64,000 bases of DNA from contig NZ_CP040753.1 of NCBI RefSeq assembly GCF_006064855.1, positions 186,001 through 250,000 of the forward strand, written 5' to 3'. Positions 1 to 7,689 of this stretch are shown here, one piece after another. The notes under the pieces are model-generated. The model was not told the origin of the DNA. It saw only the letters and a list, made by a program, of their open reading frames with translations, and ran no database searches. This DNA comes from Sulfitobacter sp. BSw21498 (GTDB lineage Bacteria > Pseudomonadota > Alphaproteobacteria > Rhodobacterales > Rhodobacteraceae). The position numbers and the translations under genes were made by a program. Within the stretch, counting starts at the first letter, position 1; each line of letters opens with the position of its first letter.

Positions 1-383
1 CCGATGCCAGCGGCGGTGCCGGGCAGGGCAGACGCGATAGGCTTACCGCCCTTGTTGGTCTTGGCATCCATGCCGGCGCGTTCGATCTTGCGCAGCAGGG
101 CGTGCATTTTCATTGTGCCGTCGAACAGCCCCTGTGCGGGGTCGTCGCCCGCATCTTCGCGCATCTTGGCCAGTAGGTTCAGGTCCATCCCGCCGGCAAA
201 GGACCCGTCTTTGCCAGAAGTGATCACGGCACCCTTAATGGTGTCGTCTGAAAGTACCGTGTCGATGATGCTGTCCAGTTCCGACAGCCCCTCGATCGAC
301 ATGACGTTCATGGATTTTCCGGGTACGTCCCAGGTGATGATGGCGACGCCGTCGGCGTCTGTCTTCATGGTGAAATCGGTCAT
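1..383 (-). CDS. fadJ: Fatty-acid oxidation complex alpha subunit (enoyl-CoA hydratase / 3-hydroxyacyl-CoA dehydrogenase), N-terminal part, cut by window edge
   Basis: Only the first ~127 residues are inside the window; the gene runs off the left edge. The visible part is the crotonase (enoyl-CoA hydratase/isomerase) domain: a beta strand with TWDVPGKSMNVM near residues 18-28 and the oxyanion-hole stretch FAGGMDL at about 62-68. In this family a 3-hydroxyacyl-CoA dehydrogenase domain follows, and the protein performs the middle two steps of beta-oxidation in the cytoplasm. The start is supported by AGGGAGAG about 7 bases upstream. It is the last visible gene of a minus-strand operon with fadA and a 99-aa unknown. 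FadB and FadJ cannot be told apart from this fragment. Confidence 0.85.
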   Translation of the reverse strand, partial: MTDFTMKTDADGVAIITWDVPGKSMNVMSIEGLSELDSIIDTVLSDDTIKGAVITSGKDGSFAGGMDLNLLAKMREDAGDDPAQGLFDGTMKMHALLRKIERAGMDAKTNKGGKPIASALPGTAAGI

Positions 384-410
384 TTATATCTCTCCCTGAT
401 TTGGAGTGTG

Positions 411-710
411 TTACGAGCGCTGAGGCGTGTAATCAGCGAATTTTTCAAGCAGCGATCTGATCAACTCGATTGTCGCTTTGGGGCCTGCGTCGCAATCTTC
501 TTCGCTCAGCAAGACCCGCTTGAAGTCATTGAAATTCTCGCGGTCGAAACTGTCGCTTGGATCATTGCGGTGCTTAAAGAACAGCGGCGGGTCATTCTGG
601 TACAGACGCACATAGGTACCGCCCCGCTCGACTTTGACCTTAAGATCTTTCAGGCCCTTTTTGGGGGCCATTTCAGCAACGGCAAGAAACGGGTGGGATT
701 CATGTACCAT
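411..710 (-). CDS. Conserved small protein of unknown function inside the fadA-fadJ operon (99 aa)
   Basis: I do not recognise a domain. The 99-aa product is hydrophilic and highly charged, with Lys/Arg-rich patches (APKKGLKDLKVKVERGG near residues 15-31) and an acidic C-terminal half; it has no signal peptide or membrane segment. The start chosen overlaps the fadA stop by one base (TAATG), which implies translational coupling, and fadJ follows after 27 bases. This placement between the two subunits of the fatty-acid oxidation complex suggests a role tied to that complex, but that is inference. A longer frame opens 16 codons upstream inside fadA; the coupled ATG is the better start. Confidence 0.7.
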   Translation of the reverse strand: MVHESHPFLAVAEMAPKKGLKDLKVKVERGGTYVRLYQNDPPLFFKHRNDPSDSFDRENFNDFKRVLLSEEDCDAGPKATIELIRSLLEKFADYTPQRS

Positions 711-1921
711 TAGACGCGCTCGATGATGGTTGCGGCACCCATGCCGGAGGCAATGCACAGTGTGGCCATGCCAACTTCTTTATCCGACCGCTCCAGCTCG
801 TCCAGCAGTGTGCCGATGATCATCGCGCCGGTCGCGCCCAAGGGGTGACCCATAGCGATCGATCCTCCGTTAACGTTGACCTTGCTCTCATCAACATCGA
901 ACGCCTGCATAAAGCGCATGACCACGGCCGCGAAGGCCTCGTTGACCTCGAACAGATCGATGTCGTTGATGTTCATGCCATTGTCGGCAAGAATTTTTTC
1001 GGTCACGGGAACGGGGCCGGTGAGCATGATGGTCGGGTCGGTGCCGATCTTGGCCGTCGCCCGAATGCGCGCGCGTGGCTTAAGGCCGTATTTCTCGCCA
1101 AATTCCTTGTTGCCGATCAGCACAGCCGCGGCACCATCCACGATACCCGAGGAGTTCCCGGCGTGGTGAATGTGGTTGATTTTTTCGAGGTGCGGATATT
1201 TCATCAGCGCGACCTTATCAAAGCCCGGCATGACCTCGCCCATCTGCTGGAAGGCCGGGTTCAGCGCGCCGAGCGATTGCATATCGGTCTGCGGGCGCAT
1301 GTATTCGTCATGGCTGAGGATCGACAAACCGTTCTGGTCTTTGATGTCGATCACGGATTTTGCAAAGCGGCCTTCGTCCCATGCTTTCTTTGCACGTTGT
1401 TGGGATTGCACGGCCAGTTTGTCGGCCTCGTCCCGGGTAAAGCCGTATTCCGTCGCGATAATATCAGCCGAGATGCCCTGTGGCACAAAATAACGGTCCA
1501 TCGCGAGCGACGGATCGACGGCAATCGCTGCCCCGTCGCTGCCCATGGCCACGCGGCCCATCATCTCTACGCCGCCGGCGATATAGGCCATGCCCGCGCC
1601 GCCTTTGATCTGGTTGGCGGCCAGATTCACGGCTTCCATGCCCGAGGCGCAGAACCGGTTGATCGCGAGGCCGGGAATGCGTTCGTCCAGATCGGATGCC
1701 AGAACGGCAGAGCGCGCCAGACAGCCGCCTTGCTCCATCACTTGGGTCACGTTGCCCCAGATCACGTCTTCGACGGCGTGGCCTTCAAGGTTGTTACGCT
1801 CTTTGACGGCGTTGAGCGTCAGCGCGGATAGGCGCAGCGAGGTGAGCTCGTGCAGGGCACCGTCTTTGCGGCCCTTGCCACGCGGGGTGCGCAGGGCGTC
1901 GTAGATATATGCTTCGGTCAT
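710..1921 (-). CDS. fadA: Acetyl-CoA C-acyltransferase (3-ketoacyl-CoA thiolase), FadA
   Basis: A 403-aa thiolase that cleaves 3-ketoacyl-CoA with CoA to acetyl-CoA and a shortened acyl-CoA, the last step of beta-oxidation. The N-terminus ([19 protein letters not shown]) is typical. The active-site Cys lies in [10 protein letters not shown] near residue 87, and the C-terminal catalytic motifs are [23 protein letters not shown] and the Cys of CIASGMGAA. Length is normal for the family. AGGGAGAC precedes the ATG. It lies 18 bases after the glutathione transferase gene and is coupled by TAATG to the 99-aa gene, so all belong to one minus-strand operon ending in fadJ. Confidence 0.95.
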   Translation of the reverse strand: MTEAYIYDALRTPRGKGRKDGALHELTSLRLSALTLNAVKERNNLEGHAVEDVIWGNVTQVMEQGGCLARSAVLASDLDERIPGLAINRFCASGMEAVNLAANQIKGGAGMAYIAGGVEMMGRVAMGSDGAAIAVDPSLAMDRYFVPQGISADIIATEYGFTRDEADKLAVQSQQRAKKAWDEGRFAKSVIDIKDQNGLSILSHDEYMRPQTDMQSLGALNPAFQQMGEVMPGFDKVALMKYPHLEKINHIHHAGNSSGIVDGAAAVLIGNKEFGEKYGLKPRARIRATAKIGTDPTIMLTGPVPVTEKILADNGMNINDIDLFEVNEAFAAVVMRFMQAFDVDESKVNVNGGSIAMGHPLGATGAMIIGTLLDELERSDKEVGMATLCIASGMGAATIIERV

Positions 1922-1939
1922 GTGGTGTCTCCCTTTGGG

Positions 1940-2578
1940 TCAGGCGCGGTCAGCGGGGCTGCCGGGCATCAGGTCGTAGGGGGCTTTCCAGCCCGGTGTT
2001 TCGCTCAGACGCGTAAGCCACGCGTCGACATGGGGCCAATCCTCGCGGACAAATCCGAAAGACTCGGGGTAATAGAGATAGCCGCAGCAGCTGAGATCGG
2101 CGTTGGTGATACCGTCGCCGACGATCCAGTCGCGGCCCTCAAGGTGGTCGTTCAACACGGCATAGGCGGCAGACAGACGCCCCTGCATAAAGCCGATGAC
2201 TTCTTTGGGCTGCTTGTCCTCGGGGAGAAAGTTTATCAAGAACCGCGTCATACCGGCGTTCGAGCTGAGCTTGTGGTTGTCCCACAATACCCACCGCAGG
2301 ATCTCGCGGCGCTCTTCGTTGGTGCGGCCGCCGAATTTGCCCGATTGTTCCGATACATAGTCCTGGATCACACCGGATTGCGTCAGCCGGATGTCACCGT
2401 CGATCAGCACAGGGGCTTCGCCCATGTTGTTGATGGTGGTGCGGTAATCCGGTGTGCGGGTCTGGCCGCCAAAGAAATCGACCTTCACCGGCTCCCAATC
2501 TAGCCCCGACAATTGCAACGCAAGCGCCGCCTTATAAGCGTTCCCGCTTTCGCCAAAGCAATGCAGTTTGATGGTCAT
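1940..2578 (-). CDS. Glutathione S-transferase family protein
   Basis: A 212-aa cytosolic GST-fold protein. The thioredoxin-like N-terminal domain starts with KLHCFGESGNAYK, where the SGNAY stretch occupies the position of the catalytic Ser/Cys loop, and EAPVL near residue 54 is the usual cis-Pro strand. The all-helical C-terminal domain contains the N-capping Asp motif GITNADLSCCGY near residues 160-171. The start has a strong GAGGGAGGG ribosome site. It heads the fadA-99aa-fadJ operon; the substrate is unknown, and the context suggests detoxification or a CoA/thiol-linked reaction accompanying beta-oxidation. A GC-rich intergenic repeat lies about 40 bases upstream of its start. Confidence 0.88.
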   Translation of the reverse strand: MTIKLHCFGESGNAYKAALALQLSGLDWEPVKVDFFGGQTRTPDYRTTINNMGEAPVLIDGDIRLTQSGVIQDYVSEQSGKFGGRTNEERREILRWVLWDNHKLSSNAGMTRFLINFLPEDKQPKEVIGFMQGRLSAAYAVLNDHLEGRDWIVGDGITNADLSCCGYLYYPESFGFVREDWPHVDAWLTRLSETPGWKAPYDLMPGSPADRA

Positions 2579-2618
2579 CTGAACCCTCCCTCAAGTCCTG
2601 TATGTTGATCCGTCAGCA

Positions 2619-2671
2619 CGTGGGGGTTTCACACCCCCACACCCCCGTGGAGTTTATCCGGCAAAATGAAG
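2619..2671 (-). repeat. Dispersed GC-rich hairpin repeat, copy 1 (CATTTTGCC...ATAAACTCC type)
   Basis: Read on the minus strand it begins CTTCATTTTGCCGGATAAAC and continues into a G5 run, a second G5 run and a C5 run that can fold into a hairpin. The same head followed by the same G/C tail occurs at 31303-31349, and shorter relatives occur at 2812-2850 and 49601-49622. Confidence 0.65.
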
Positions 2672-2811
2672 ATGCGCGGGTCTGTGTTAATCAGTTACTA
2701 ATCATCTTGTCGTATTCAACCCCCGCGCGGCAGGCTGGAGAGCCGGGCCGCGTGCAAAGTGAAGCCCTGCTTTGGTCGTGCTGATCGCGTGATCAGGGCA
2801 GGGTGTTTTCG

Positions 2812-2850
2812 CTTCATTTTGCCCCTTAAACTCTCCCCGAAGGGTCGGGT
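2812..2850 (+). repeat. Dispersed repeat, copy 2 (degenerate)
   Basis: Starts CTTCATTTTGCCCCTTAAAC on the plus strand, followed by CTCCCCGAAGGGTCGGGT, a weaker version of the G/C-rich tail. It points away from copy 1 and lies just downstream of the stop of the 70-aa minus-strand gene. Confidence 0.5.
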
Positions 2851-2880
2851 TCGGCAGGGCACTTGGGGTGTGGTGGTGTG

Positions 2881-3093
2881 CTACCTCTTTCGTCCGTCCA
2901 GTTCCGCATTAAAAAGCCGCAGTCTTGCGGTCAGGTTTTCCTCGTCAATCACGCTGTTGAAGTTCTCGAAGAGAAATGACAGCGCTTCACCTTCGTCCAA
3001 TCCGGCCTCTGCCGCGAATTTCTTGAGGCGGCGATAGCCGTCTTCGGTCATGGCAACAGGAAAGCGGCGGGTCAGGCGGAAACGTTTGGGCAA
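2881..3093 (-). CDS. Small basic protein of unknown function (70 aa), downstream of acyl-CoA dehydrogenase
   Basis: The product is 70 aa: a basic N-terminus (PKRFRLTRRFPVAMT) followed by a predicted helical stretch RRLKKFAAEAGLDEGEALSFL and a helical tail. No ATG is available; the frame starts with TTG, preceded at 7 bases by AAAGGA, which supports this start. It lies 54 bases after the acyl-CoA dehydrogenase stop on the same strand, so co-transcription is likely. The pattern of a short basic arm plus a helix pair recalls small ribbon-helix-helix or helix-turn-helix proteins, but I cannot assign it. No membrane segment or signal is seen. Confidence 0.65.
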   Translation of the reverse strand: MPKRFRLTRRFPVAMTEDGYRRLKKFAAEAGLDEGEALSFLFENFNSVIDEENLTARLRLFNAELDGRKR

Positions 3094-3147
3094 GGGGCGT
3101 CCTTTCAGTCAGCATCGGGGCGGGGCATGTCCCCACCCCGATGCAGC

Positions 3148-4929
3148 CTAGAAGTTTGCCGCGTCGAGCGCCATCACAGTATCCGCGCCGGTCTCGATCC
3201 GCTTGAGGTGCAGCGCCGTCGCGGGCAGTTGGCGGGCCATGTAGAAACGGCCCGTCGCCAGCTTGGTCTCGTAGAAGGCCGCGTCGCCGGTGCCGTCCTT
3301 AAGCGCTTTGTTTGCGGCCAGCCCCATTTTTGCCCACATCAGGCCAAGGCAGACATGCCCGAACATATGCATGAAGTCGTTCGACCCCGAGAGCGCATTG
3401 TTCGGGTTTTTCATGCCGTTTTGCATGAAATACATGCCGGCAGACTGCAGGTCTTTGCTTGCAGCCTTAAGCGGCTCCATAAAGTTGGCGTCGAATTCGG
3501 CGTCCTGGCCGGTGTTTTCCTTGATGAAGTTTTTGACCAGATCAAAGAACGCCATGACGTGTTTGCCGCCATCCTGCGCCAGCTTGCGGCCCACGAGGTC
3601 CAGCGCCTGTACGCCGTTGGCCCCTTCATAGATCATGGCAATACGGGCATCGCGGGTGAACTGGGACATGCCCCATTCCTCGATATAGCCGTGGCCGCCA
3701 TAGACCTGTTGCGCCTTGACGGTCATGTCATAGCCGACATCGGTCAAGAAGCCTTTGATGACCGGGGTCATCAGCGACACGAGGCCGTCTGCGTCTTTGT
3801 CATCCGCACGGTGTGCCGCGTCGATCAGGCTGGCCCCCCAAAGGATAAATGCCCGCGCGCCTTCGACAAAGGATTTCTGTTCCATCAGGCTGCGGCGGAT
3901 ATCGGGGTGTACGATCAGCGGATCGGCGGGCTTGTCGGGGTGTTCGGTGCCGGTTACCGCACGGCCTTGCAGGCGGTCGTTGGCGTAGATCAACGCGTTC
4001 TGATAGGCGACATCGGCCTGCGCCAGACCTTGCATGCCGACGCCGACGCGGGCTTCGTTCATCATGGTGAACATGGCGCGCATGCCTTTGTGTTCGTCAC
4101 CCAGCAGGTATCCGACAGCACCGTCATAGTTCATCACACAGGTGGAATTGCCGTGGATGCCCATCTTTTCTTCGATGGAACCGACGGAAACTGCGTTGCG
4201 GTCCCCAAGGGAGCCGTCTTCTTTGACCATGAACTTGGGGACGATGAACAGCGACACGCCCTTGATGCCTTCGGGGCCGCCGTCGATTTTGGCCAGCACC
4301 AAGTGGATGATGTTGTCCGCCATGTCGTGTTCGCCGGACGAGATAAAGATTTTTTGGCCGGTGATTTTATAGCTGCCGTCTTCTTGTGGGGCTGCCTTGG
4401 TACGCATCAGACCCAGATCGGTGCCGCAGTGGGGCTCTGTGAGGTTCATGGTGCCGGTCCATTCGCAGGACACCATGTTCGGCAGATACGTATCTTTTTG
4501 CGCGTCGGACCCGTGCGCCAGAATTGCGGATGCTGCACCATGGGTCAGACCTTGATACATGGTGAACGCTTGGTTGGAGGCCGAGAACATCTCGCCGACA
4601 GCGGTGCCCAGAACGTAGGGCATGTTCTGGCCGCCGTACTGCTCTGGCATATCCAGACCGGTCCAGCCGCCTTCTTTGACCTTTTCAAACGCTTCTTTAA
4701 AACCTTTTGGGGTGTAAACGACGCCATTCTCCAGACGGCAGCCCTCCCGATCACCGACTGCGTTCAGCGGTGCCAGCACTTCGGAGGTCAGCTTGCCGGC
4801 TTCTTCGAGAATGGCAGAGGTGAAATCCGCTTCAAGTTCGTCATAGCCGGGGGTCGAGGACGCGGTGACGTTCAGCACGTCGTGCAGTACAAATTGCAGA
4901 TCTTTGATCGGGGCGGTGTAGCTCGGCAT
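3148..4929 (-). CDS. Acyl-CoA dehydrogenase of the ~600-residue type with extra C-terminal domain (FadE/DmdC-like)
   Basis: A 593-aa FAD-dependent acyl-CoA dehydrogenase that introduces the alpha,beta double bond in the first step of an acyl-CoA oxidation pathway. Motifs in order: [11 protein letters not shown] near 90-100, the FAD/substrate loop [14 protein letters not shown], and the segment IYEGANGVQ that carries the catalytic Glu at residue 435 by my count. A C-terminal extension of ~150 residues follows, as in the long-chain and 3-methylmercaptopropionyl-CoA (DmdC) branch. The start at MPSYTAP is chosen because AAGGGAGAA lies 6 bases upstream; a start 21 bases further up is less likely. 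The upstream MerR gene is probably its regulator. Substrate cannot be decided from sequence. Confidence 0.9.
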   Translation of the reverse strand: MPSYTAPIKDLQFVLHDVLNVTASSTPGYDELEADFTSAILEEAGKLTSEVLAPLNAVGDREGCRLENGVVYTPKGFKEAFEKVKEGGWTGLDMPEQYGGQNMPYVLGTAVGEMFSASNQAFTMYQGLTHGAASAILAHGSDAQKDTYLPNMVSCEWTGTMNLTEPHCGTDLGLMRTKAAPQEDGSYKITGQKIFISSGEHDMADNIIHLVLAKIDGGPEGIKGVSLFIVPKFMVKEDGSLGDRNAVSVGSIEEKMGIHGNSTCVMNYDGAVGYLLGDEHKGMRAMFTMMNEARVGVGMQGLAQADVAYQNALIYANDRLQGRAVTGTEHPDKPADPLIVHPDIRRSLMEQKSFVEGARAFILWGASLIDAAHRADDKDADGLVSLMTPVIKGFLTDVGYDMTVKAQQVYGGHGYIEEWGMSQFTRDARIAMIYEGANGVQALDLVGRKLAQDGGKHVMAFFDLVKNFIKENTGQDAEFDANFMEPLKAASKDLQSAGMYFMQNGMKNPNNALSGSNDFMHMFGHVCLGLMWAKMGLAANKALKDGTGDAAFYETKLATGRFYMARQLPATALHLKRIETGADTVMALDAANF

Positions 4930-5016
4930 GTGGTGTTCTCCCTTGGCCATCTGGCCGTCGTTTGGTCAGTATAAATTGGTCGGTGTATAAGGTGATCGGG
5001 TGCGCCGGACCGTGGC

Positions 5017-5418
5017 CTATTCTGCCGCGTTTCGGGCGCTGTTGATGGAGGCGATCATTTTTTCCCCCCATTTCAACTGGTTTTGCAGGTCGTCTATGGC
5101 GTTGTTGAGGTCGTCGCGTTGCGCCTCGAGGTCGGCCAGACGTTCGCGCGCGATGTCATAGGTGCGCGCCAACTGGGTCTGCTGCTGGTCACCCATATGA
5201 TACAGGTCCAGCAACTGACGGATTTCTTCGAGGCTGAACCCAAAGCGCTTGCCGCGCAGTATCAGTTTCAGCCGCGCACGGTCGCGCTTTGTGAACAATC
5301 GCTTTTGGCCCTGACGTTCAGGGAAAAGCAGTTCTTTCGCCTCGTAGAACCGCAGGGTGCGCGGGGTTACGTCAAAGGCTGTACACATCTCGCGAATGGT
5401 CATCGTAGTGGTCGACAT
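5017..5418 (-). CDS. MerR-family transcriptional regulator 1 (acyl-CoA degradation locus)
   Basis: A 133-aa MerR-type activator/repressor. The winged helix-turn-helix is at residues ~7-75 (FDVTPRTLRFYEAKELL, then RLKLILRGKRFGFSLEEIRQLL), followed by a long dimerisation coiled coil (ARERLADLEAQRDDLNNAIDDLQNQL). There is no Cys-rich metal-binding tail, so an organic effector such as an acyl-CoA is more likely than a metal; that is inference from the neighbouring acyl-CoA dehydrogenase 87 bases downstream. A paralogue of the same length lies at 6755-7156. A TTCTA-N9-TAGAA dyad lies 16-34 bases upstream of its start. Confidence 0.9.
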   Translation of the reverse strand: MSTTTMTIREMCTAFDVTPRTLRFYEAKELLFPERQGQKRLFTKRDRARLKLILRGKRFGFSLEEIRQLLDLYHMGDQQQTQLARTYDIARERLADLEAQRDDLNNAIDDLQNQLKWGEKMIASINSARNAAE

Positions 5419-5433
5419 ATGGGGTACTCGCTA

Positions 5434-5452
5434 TTCTATCACATTAGTAGAA
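5434..5452. promoter_or_regulatory. Candidate MerR operator dyad upstream of merR 1
   Basis: TTCTA followed by nine bases and TAGAA forms a 19-bp dyad 16 bases upstream of the minus-strand MerR start. MerR-type activators bind dyads of this size between the -35 and -10 elements, and a TTGACC (minus strand, 5459-5454) sits at its upstream edge. A matching -10 at the correct distance is not convincing. Confidence 0.35.
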
Positions 5453-5498
5453 CGGTCAACTGCGCCTATATGAGGAGCGATATAACCTAGAAGCAAGC

Positions 5499-5556
5499 TT
5501 ACGTAATCCAGACGTCACGTCAAACAATTGCTTTACGTTGGGTAATCTCACGTAAC
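5499..5556. promoter_or_regulatory. ACGT-rich candidate operator cluster between merR 1 and luxR
   Basis: Five ACGT tetramers occur within 55 bases (starting at 5501, 5512, 5517, 5535 and 5550), including the palindromes TTACGTAA and GACGTC. ACGTAATC and TTTACGTTGGGTAATC look like two partial copies of one site. The cluster lies in the 233-bp divergent region that controls the MerR gene and the LuxR-type gene. Confidence 0.4.
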
Positions 5557-5651
5557 CCGAGCCCATAGGTTTTTCGGGCACTTTTGTTGATCAGGGCGTG
5601 TTGCCGCCTAGGTTGTTTGGTGGGAACGCCAATGGCGACGGGGGAGCTGAC

Positions 5652-6398
5652 ATGTCCAAGGAGTTGGAGCCACATACATTTATGGACCGCCTCGGCGAGG
5701 TGCGTCGTGTTTCGGCGCTGTGGTTGCTGGTGCACCGTTTTGCCAAAGCACAGGATTTTCGCACGGTGACCTACCATAGTATTGATGTGCAATCCTTGGG
5801 GGAATCTAATTTCGGGGCTGTCGCGATCGGGATTCCGCCCGCGTTCCAGCGGATGTACACTGCCGAGCGCCTGTATCTTGATGATCCGTTTCCCGCCTTC
5901 GCGGCGTCGCGGATCAGCCCGTTTTTCTGGCAGGACCTATCGCAGATGACCACGCTGACCGACAAACAAGAGGCCTATATGTGCATAGCCAGAGAGCACG
6001 GTTTCGGTGATGGGCTCGTCTGTCAGGTCTTCGGCCCTCAGGCGCGCAACGCATTGGTGAGCATCGGTTTTCACGAGGGCAGGCCACGCCCGTCTCAGGC
6101 CGAGGTGACGGCTCTGCAAATGGCGAGCCAGCTTGCCCATCTGCGCTTTTGTGCATTGGTCGAGGGGCCGGGGGCGTCTTACCGCCGACTCTCCCCGCGC
6201 GAGCTAGAGCTGCTGCGCTGGATCGCGCGGGGGAAAAGCAATACGTCAATCGCGCAGATTATGGGCGTATCAAGGCATACGGTCGACACGATCATGCGGC
6301 GTTTGTTCGGCAAACTGGACGTGACCGACCGGACGCGCGCTGCAGTGAGGGGGTTGGCTTTTGGCCTGATAGATCAATCCCTCGACAATTTGGCATGA
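5652..6398 (+). CDS. LuxR-family regulator with autoinducer-binding domain (no LuxI nearby)
   Basis: A 248-aa quorum-sensing type regulator. The N-terminal ~165 residues match the acyl-homoserine-lactone binding domain: aligned with TraR numbering, Tyr61, Asp70, Pro71, Trp85 and Gly113 are all present (Y...DDP...FFW...GFGDG), while Trp57 is Phe. The C-terminal LuxR helix-turn-helix covers LSPRELELLRWIARGKSN through TVDTIMRRLFGKLDV. The start at MSKELEP is preferred because GGGGAG lies 5 bases upstream; an in-frame start 54 bases earlier has no better signal. No synthase gene is in the window, so it is a LuxR solo here. It is divergent from merR 1. The ligand may be a lactone or another acyl signal. 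Confidence 0.88.
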   Translation: MSKELEPHTFMDRLGEVRRVSALWLLVHRFAKAQDFRTVTYHSIDVQSLGESNFGAVAIGIPPAFQRMYTAERLYLDDPFPAFAASRISPFFWQDLSQMTTLTDKQEAYMCIAREHGFGDGLVCQVFGPQARNALVSIGFHEGRPRPSQAEVTALQMASQLAHLRFCALVEGPGASYRRLSPRELELLRWIARGKSNTSIAQIMGVSRHTVDTIMRRLFGKLDVTDRTRAAVRGLAFGLIDQSLDNLA

Positions 6399-6479
6399 GG
6401 GCACCCGTGCATGTCGCGTAGCTACGGGACATGCGCCCGGTCTGGTTGCAGCATAGGTATGGCTGCTTCGTAAATAAGC

Positions 6480-6737
6480 GTGGACAGCCCCGTGGCCCAG
6501 AATAAGACTTCGATCCCTTCGGTGATCCCGACTGCATTTGATCTGACGCAATGCACGGGGATTTCAGCCTCTTCGGCGTCGAAGGGGCTTTTGGACGCTG
6601 CAAAGCTGGCCGAGGACGTGGCCTATGAATTCGCTGCCAATCTGGACGCGGATTCGCTTTCAGAATTAATTGTCGCTGCGGCTGACCTGACACGTCTGTC
6701 CGATGTGTTACGCCGTATGGCAGCGCGTCAGGTCTGA
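6480..6737 (+). CDS. Possible small protein of unknown function (85 aa)
   Basis: An 85-aa frame with a GTG start between the LuxR gene and the convergent second MerR gene. The C-terminal 50 residues are strongly helical and Ala/Leu-rich (GLLDAAKLAEDVAYEF, then SLSELIVAAADLTRLSDVLRR), while the N-terminal 35 are Ser/Thr-rich and probably unordered. No convincing ribosome binding site precedes the GTG. It does not resemble a family I know. The frame is not a shadow of another gene, which is the main reason to list it. Confidence 0.4.
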   Translation: MDSPVAQNKTSIPSVIPTAFDLTQCTGISASSASKGLLDAAKLAEDVAYEFAANLDADSLSELIVAAADLTRLSDVLRRMAARQV

Positions 6738-6754
6738 GCACTAGGGGTAGGACG

Positions 6755-7156
6755 CTATTGAGCTGACCCGCCATTTGGTGTGCACTTGGCCAATGCAGCT
6801 TCGGTGTCGTCGCGCGACTTTTGCAGCTCTTCTATGGCTTCGTCCAATTGCTTGCGCTGCTCTGCCAACTCTCCCAGTTGGCGGTTCGCGCTGATCACCC
6901 AAGCCCGCATTTGCGCTTCGGTGCCTTCGTTTTCATAGATCAGCAACCACTGTCGGATGCCTTCTAGCGAATACCCGAATTTGCGCCCCCGCATGATCAG
7001 CTTCATGCGCGCGATTTCCCGGGCACCATAGCTGCGTGACCGTCCCTCACGCTCGGGGTGGAGCAGTTCTATATACTCGTAGTAGCGCAGCGTGCGCGGC
7101 GTGACGTCAAACTCCGCACACATTTCTTTAAAGTTCAGGCGTTTGTCAGTCATCAT
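6755..7156 (-). CDS. MerR-family transcriptional regulator 2
   Basis: A 133-aa MerR-type regulator, the same length as the paralogue at 5017-5418. The DNA-binding domain carries EFDVTPRTLRYYEYIELL and MKLIMRGRKFGYSLEGIRQWL; a coiled coil (GELAEQRKQLDEAIEELQK) follows. The start at MMTDKRLNF is chosen because GAGGAG lies 4 bases upstream; the frame is open for 33 more codons upstream without a signal. It is divergent from the thioesterase-thioesterase-MATE operon (110 bp between starts), which it probably controls. No metal-binding Cys pair is seen, so an organic or acyl-CoA ligand is likely (inference). Confidence 0.88.
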   Translation of the reverse strand: MMTDKRLNFKEMCAEFDVTPRTLRYYEYIELLHPEREGRSRSYGAREIARMKLIMRGRKFGYSLEGIRQWLLIYENEGTEAQMRAWVISANRQLGELAEQRKQLDEAIEELQKSRDDTEAALAKCTPNGGSAQ

Positions 7157-7266
7157 GGTCTCCTCAGTTTCGGAAACTATGCGGTTCACTTTCCAAGCGC
7201 AACACTGGGGTTGCTCTTGCTTGGTCGCTCGGTTGATATGGGGGAATAACGCCAAGGAAGCAAAAA

Positions 7267-7689
7267 ATGTCAGACAAACTTCGCATTGCCAAGCAGTTCA
7301 TCTCGGCGCTGCCCTACAGTGGGGCTTTGGGGATGGAGCTGCAAGAGCTGGATGGCGGGGTCTCTGTGATCGACATGCCGTATGATGAAAGACTGGTCGG
7401 GGACCCGCGAACCGGCGTGCTGCATGGCGGCGCGGTTTCGGCCCTGATGGACACCTGCTGTGGCGCGGCCGTGATGAGCCACCCTAGCAACCCCGGCGGC
7501 ACGGCAACCATCGACCTGCGGATAGAATACCTGCGGGCGGCTGTGCCGGGGCAGCGCATTACCGCGCGCGCGGAATGTTATCACGTGACGCGGTCGGTCG
7601 CTTTTGTGCGTGCCACAGCGCGAGACGAAGAAGACGGCAGCCCGGTCGCCACCGCCACCGGCAGTTTCACCGTGGAGGGCAAACGATGA
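7267..7689 (+). CDS. PaaI-family hotdog thioesterase 1
   Basis: A 140-aa hotdog-fold acyl-CoA thioesterase of the PaaI type. The signature VLHGGAVSALMDTCCGAA near residues 55-73 contains the HGG oxyanion turn and the catalytic Asp of the family. TIDLRIEYLRAAVPG is the usual second strand pair. It presumably hydrolyses an acyl- or aryl-CoA in the cytoplasm. Its stop overlaps the start of a second, longer hotdog protein (ATGA), and a MATE exporter follows, so all three should be co-translated. Divergent MerR 2 is the likely regulator. Confidence 0.9.
   Translation: MSDKLRIAKQFISALPYSGALGMELQELDGGVSVIDMPYDERLVGDPRTGVLHGGAVSALMDTCCGAAVMSHPSNPGGTATIDLRIEYLRAAVPGQRITARAECYHVTRSVAFVRATARDEEDGSPVATATGSFTVEGKR

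Larger units (their letters stand above)
2579..2880. other. 302-bp intergenic region with two divergent repeat copies and a hairpin
   Basis: No gene is supported here. The region separates the end of the acyl-CoA dehydrogenase/70-aa transcript from the start of the GST-fadA-fadJ operon, so the promoter of the latter should lie inside it. It contains two copies of the dispersed CATTTTGCC...AAACTC repeat pointing away from each other, and between them an interrupted hairpin at about 2765-2801 (CTGATC gcgt GATCAG nested inside CCTGC/GCAGG). Confidence 0.6.

Noticed and set aside
845..1831. 328-codon plus-strand frame opposite fadA
   Set aside because: Antisense shadow of thiolase; low-complexity His/Asp/Val translation.
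3127..4974. 615-codon plus-strand open frame opposite the acyl-CoA dehydrogenase
   Set aside because: His/Val/Gly-rich translation without motifs; it is the antisense shadow of a gene with full family motifs on the minus strand.
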